Positions 61,549 through 64,000 of a DNA stretch of 64,000 nt are shown piece after piece. Below the pieces are notes generated by a model. That model saw only the letters and a list, made by a program, of their open reading frames with translations. It was not told where the DNA came from and ran no database searches. The DNA lies in the NCBI RefSeq assembly GCF_005796205.1, contig NZ_VAHN01000011.1, forward strand, positions 62,001-126,000. The letters are read 5' to 3'. The position numbers and the translations under genes are program-made. The DNA comes from Pseudarthrobacter sp. NamE2 (GTDB lineage Bacteria > Actinomycetota > Actinomycetes > Actinomycetales > Micrococcaceae). Positions within the stretch are counted from its first letter, which is position 1. Every line of letters begins with the position of its first letter.

Positions 61549-61575
61549 GACACTTTACCGCTATGTGTCAGTAAA
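61549..61575 (-). promoter_or_regulatory. TetR operator/-10 region
   Basis: TTTAC-N12-GTAAA (61554-61575) interlocked with GACAC-N11-GTGTC (61549-61569). The -10 box TAAAGT (61557-61552) is inside the dyad, 6 nt from the tetR start. Confidence 0.5.
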
Positions 61576-61599
61576 CCGCCTGCTTAACGTGCGGCGGAA

Positions 61600-62298
61600 T
61601 CAGATTGCGCAGCCGTCAGGGCCGCAGGCGCCCCCGTCGGCAGAGTCCACCAGCACCAGCGGGTTGGCGTCCTGCCAGGCCTGGTGCAAAGCCGCGGTGA
61701 ACGTTGCTGCGGGCTGGGCGCCGGAGAGGCCGAACTTGCGGTCGATGACGAAGAACGGGACACCGCTGATGCCCAGCGACCGGCCCTCCTCGAAGTCGAA
61801 GCGGACGCGGTCCGCGTACTTGTCCGTGGTAAACAGTTCTTCCAACTCGGCCGCATCAATGCCCAGGCCGGCGCCAAGGGACTCCAGGTATTCGCGGCTG
61901 CCAATGTCCTTGCCATGCTCGAAGTGGCCGCTGAGCAGCCGTTCCTTGGCCGTATCCTGCTTCCCGTGCACTTTTGCCAGGTGGAGCAGGCGGTGCGCGG
62001 TGAAGCTGTTCGCCACCACCACCTTGTCGAAGTGGTAATCCAGGCCCTCGTCCCTGGCCTGCTGGGCAACGTGGCCGAACATCTGCTCCACCTGTTGCGG
62101 GGCCAGGCCCTTGCGGGTGCTGAGGTATTCGAGCTCCGTGCCGTCATAGTGCTCCGGCAGGGAAGGGTCCAGCTGGTAGCTCCGCCATGTGACCTCAACT
62201 GAATTGCGGTGGGGGAAGGCGGCCAGGGCTGCTTCGAAGCGTCGTTTGCCGATGTAACACCACGGGCACGCGACATCGGACCAGATCTCAATCTTCAT
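61600..62298 (-). CDS. DsbA-family (FrnE-like) oxidoreductase
   Basis: A 232-residue cytoplasmic thioredoxin-fold protein with no signal peptide. The redox motif is IWSDVACPWCYIGKRRFEAA (CPWC), then VANSFTAHRLLHLAKVHGKQ and SGVPFFVIDRKFGLSGAQPA with the cis-Pro. It ends CGPDGCAI, an extra Cys pair typical of the FrnE branch. FrnE proteins act as disulfide oxidoreductases in stress resistance. ATG 62298 is the family start. Confidence 0.9.
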   Translation of the reverse strand: MKIEIWSDVACPWCYIGKRRFEAALAAFPHRNSVEVTWRSYQLDPSLPEHYDGTELEYLSTRKGLAPQQVEQMFGHVAQQARDEGLDYHFDKVVVANSFTAHRLLHLAKVHGKQDTAKERLLSGHFEHGKDIGSREYLESLGAGLGIDAAELEELFTTDKYADRVRFDFEEGRSLGISGVPFFVIDRKFGLSGAQPAATFTAALHQAWQDANPLVLVDSADGGACGPDGCAI

Positions 62299-62512
62299 GT
62301 GGTCGATAACTTTGTGGTTCCGGGAGCCATTCCGGCGGCCGCTGTTAGAAACCTCACATGCAAGTCTTGTGGGCGGGCCGATACTGGGTAATAGTCGGAT
62401 TTAGGCGAAGCAGACGCCAACGCTTTGAAAACTCCGCGGACCGGCCTGGTCCTGCGGCTGTAATATGCCTGGCCAGCTGGGGAGCCCGGCCTGTCAAAAC
62501 CTGGAGGCCAGG

Positions 62513-63574
62513 ATGCGGATAGGGCTGGTTGCAGGACCATGGATTCCTGTTCCACCGGTAACGTACGGGGGAACCGAAAGGGTTGTGGACACGCTTGCCC
62601 GGGGCTTCGCGGCTGCCGGGCACGAGGTCCTGTTGGCGGCACCGTCGGACAGCGCCTGCCCGGTGCCGAGGGTGCCGGGGATGCGCCCGTCCTCGCCGGG
62701 CGCCTTGAACTTCAGTCTCTCGGAACTCAGCCATGTCGCCCGTGCCTATGACGGGCTGCAGCACGTTGACATCATCCATGACCACACGCTCGCCGGGCCG
62801 CTGTACCTCCACCGGCCACAGGGGGTCCCCACAGTCACCACCATCCACAACCTCATTGGCGAGGACGCCGTGGATATCTACCGTGCTGTCGGGCGGCAGG
62901 AAGCGATTATCGCCATCTCCCGGGACCAGGCCTCGCACGCCCCCGAAGTTCCGGTCACCCGGGTGATCCACCACGGGATGGATATGTCAGCGGTACCCGT
63001 GGGATCGGGCCGCGGAGGTTATCTCTGCTTTGTGGGCCGCTCCTGCCCCGACAAAGGCCTGCTGGAAGCGATCACCATCGCCCGCCGGGCCGGCATGCCC
63101 TTGAAGATTGCCGTAAAGATGCGCGAGGATGACGAGGTCAGCTACTTTCGTGACGTTATTGAGCCAATGCTTGGTCCCAACGAAGAATTCGTGGGGGAGA
63201 TCGACAACGCCGCCAAGTACCGGCTGATGGGTGAGGCTGTGGCGTTCCTCAACCCCATCCAGTGGTCCGAGCCTTTTGGCCTGGTCATGATTGAAGCGCT
63301 GGCTACGGGCACACCCGTCATTGGCACCCCTATCGGTTCCGCCCCGGAAATCATCGAACCCGGCAGGACCGGTTTCCTGGGTGACACGGTGGAACTGGCG
63401 GGCTATGTCGAGGCCGCTGCCGCCCTGGACCGTGCCACCTGCCGGCAGGCGGCTGAGGAACGGTTCGGCGCGGAGCGGATGGTGGATGAGCATTTGCAGT
63501 TGTACCGCGACCTGCTGGAAGGGCGGACGTTGGCGGGGCTTCCGGATGCTGTTGCCGTGCACCAGAATCTATAG
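62513..63574 (+). CDS. Glycosyltransferase family 4
   Basis: A 353-residue GT-B enzyme. The N-terminal domain begins MRIGLVAGPWIPVPPVTYGG TERVV, HDHTLAGPLYLHRP carries the acceptor-side His, and the donor site is PIQWSEPFGLVMIEALATGT PVIGTPIGSAPEII (the E-x7-E motif of GT4 retaining enzymes). It probably uses a nucleotide-sugar to build a glycoside or polymer. GGAGGCCAGG precedes ATG 62513. It is 66 bases upstream of the glycosidase gene and in the same direction. Confidence 0.9.
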   Translation: MRIGLVAGPWIPVPPVTYGGTERVVDTLARGFAAAGHEVLLAAPSDSACPVPRVPGMRPSSPGALNFSLSELSHVARAYDGLQHVDIIHDHTLAGPLYLHRPQGVPTVTTIHNLIGEDAVDIYRAVGRQEAIIAISRDQASHAPEVPVTRVIHHGMDMSAVPVGSGRGGYLCFVGRSCPDKGLLEAITIARRAGMPLKIAVKMREDDEVSYFRDVIEPMLGPNEEFVGEIDNAAKYRLMGEAVAFLNPIQWSEPFGLVMIEALATGTPVIGTPIGSAPEIIEPGRTGFLGDTVELAGYVEAAAALDRATCRQAAEERFGAERMVDEHLQLYRDLLEGRTLAGLPDAVAVHQNL

Positions 63575-63639
63575 GGGACAGCGGGCCCGGCAATCGGGTC
63601 CGCGAACAGCATTTGCCCCGCTGGGAGGGAACCGAACCC

Positions 63640-64000
63640 ATGACCGCTTGGAATGAAGACACTGAGGCAGCCGCATCAGAATCCGGATCCGTCACGGTGG
63701 TGGAGGGTTCGTCGTTCTGCATCTCCTCCGGTACGGGTGACATCACATCCGACGGCGGCACGAACGGCGCCTTCTTCCAGGACACCCGGATCATTTCCCA
63801 CTGGGTGCTGCGCATCAACGGTTCCCTGAGGGAGCCGTTGGTCGCCCAGCGTCCGCACCCCTTCCAGGCCACTTTCGTTAGCCGGGCCAAGTGGCCTGAG
63901 GGAAGGTTCGACAGCCCGCTTGTGGTCCGGCAAGTGCGGCATATTGGTCCTGGGCTGCAGGACGACATCACGCTGGAGAACTATTCGGGCGAGCATGTTG
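63640..64000 (+). CDS. Amylo-alpha-1,6-glucosidase-like protein, N-terminal part (partial)
   Basis: The window ends inside this gene. The 120 readable residues (SVTVVEGSSFCISSGTGDIT, then TNGAFFQDTRIISHWVLRIN and the closing GLQDDITLENYSGEHV) match the N-terminal beta domain of actinobacterial glycogen-debranching/amylo-alpha-1,6-glucosidase family proteins. The GH15-like catalytic domain would lie downstream. ATG 63640 follows GGGAGGGA at 9 bases. Together with the GT4 gene it suggests alpha-glucan or trehalose-like metabolism. Confidence 0.82.
   Translation, partial: MTAWNEDTEAAASESGSVTVVEGSSFCISSGTGDITSDGGTNGAFFQDTRIISHWVLRINGSLREPLVAQRPHPFQATFVSRAKWPEGRFDSPLVVRQVRHIGPGLQDDITLENYSGEHV

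Overview
The window is a piece of a high-GC actinobacterial chromosome, most likely Arthrobacter/Pseudarthrobacter or a close Micrococcaceae relative. The inference rests on codon use, purSQL order, a DUF3151 gene abutting fba, a long tau-type dnaX preceded by ffs, the strongly actinobacterial set of conserved unknowns, and many start codons placed 6-7 nt after a TANNNT box. No rRNA, prophage, insertion sequence or CRISPR array was seen; it reads as core chromosome with several small decayed loci.

Layout. 1-2 kb: end of a LacI-type regulator, a conserved unknown and exonuclease III. 2.1-6.5 kb: a tightly overlapping distal valine-catabolism operon (mmsA, 3-hydroxyisobutyryl-CoA hydrolase, mmsB, enoyl-CoA hydratase). 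6.5-11.5 kb: a thioredoxin-reductase-like flavoprotein divergent from an XRE/cupin regulator, DedA, an SDR, a TipA-like MerR regulator and a cold-shock gene. 11.7-12.4 kb: remnants of a NarL-type response regulator and an ankyrin-repeat protein. 12.5-16 kb: thiolase plus a two-subunit 3-oxoacid CoA-transferase, divergent from an IclR regulator with repeated dyads between them. 16-24 kb: nadE, a flavin monooxygenase-like gene, pyrE, an alpha/beta hydrolase, a NagD-type HAD phosphatase, a TrmH-type methyltransferase, fba and DUF3151. 24-29 kb: a UDG-superfamily protein, a broken MetE-like gene, a secreted M14 carboxypeptidase and purA.

29-38.5 kb: a DUF1508 gene, an ECF-like sigma factor with a membrane segment and Pro-rich tail, a CoA-binding protein, a 2OG-Fe(II) oxygenase, a four-gene overlapping operon of small proteins, an SGNH hydrolase and purSQL. 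38.7-46.8 kb: a secreted subtilase followed by a convergent operon in which two Streptomyces-subtilisin-inhibitor-like genes flank a gene usually labelled 3-methyladenine glycosylase; then a MarR gene with three lesions divergent from a small-protein gene that still has an intact dyad in its promoter, a related tiny gene, and lysC. 47-53 kb: a membrane protein, recR, dnaX, ffs (SRP RNA), a NIF3/CutA-like protein and tRNA-Ser(GGA). 53-64 kb: an MpaB-type oxygenase, an M23 endopeptidase with repeat tail, a metallophosphoesterase, a Stealth sugar-phosphotransferase, a HAD phosphatase, a ParB-like plus LytR_C pair, TetR, a DsbA/FrnE-like oxidoreductase, a GT4 glycosyltransferase and the start of an amylo-alpha-1,6-glucosidase.

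The most unusual items are the subtilase/two-inhibitor locus, where the second inhibitor has no signal peptide and has lost both cysteines of one disulfide; the membrane-anchored sigma-like protein with an ECF-type promoter and hairpin in front of it; four pseudogenes with identifiable lesions; and several inverted repeats of 60-100 bp. All functions are inferred from sequence reading alone; no database search was run.
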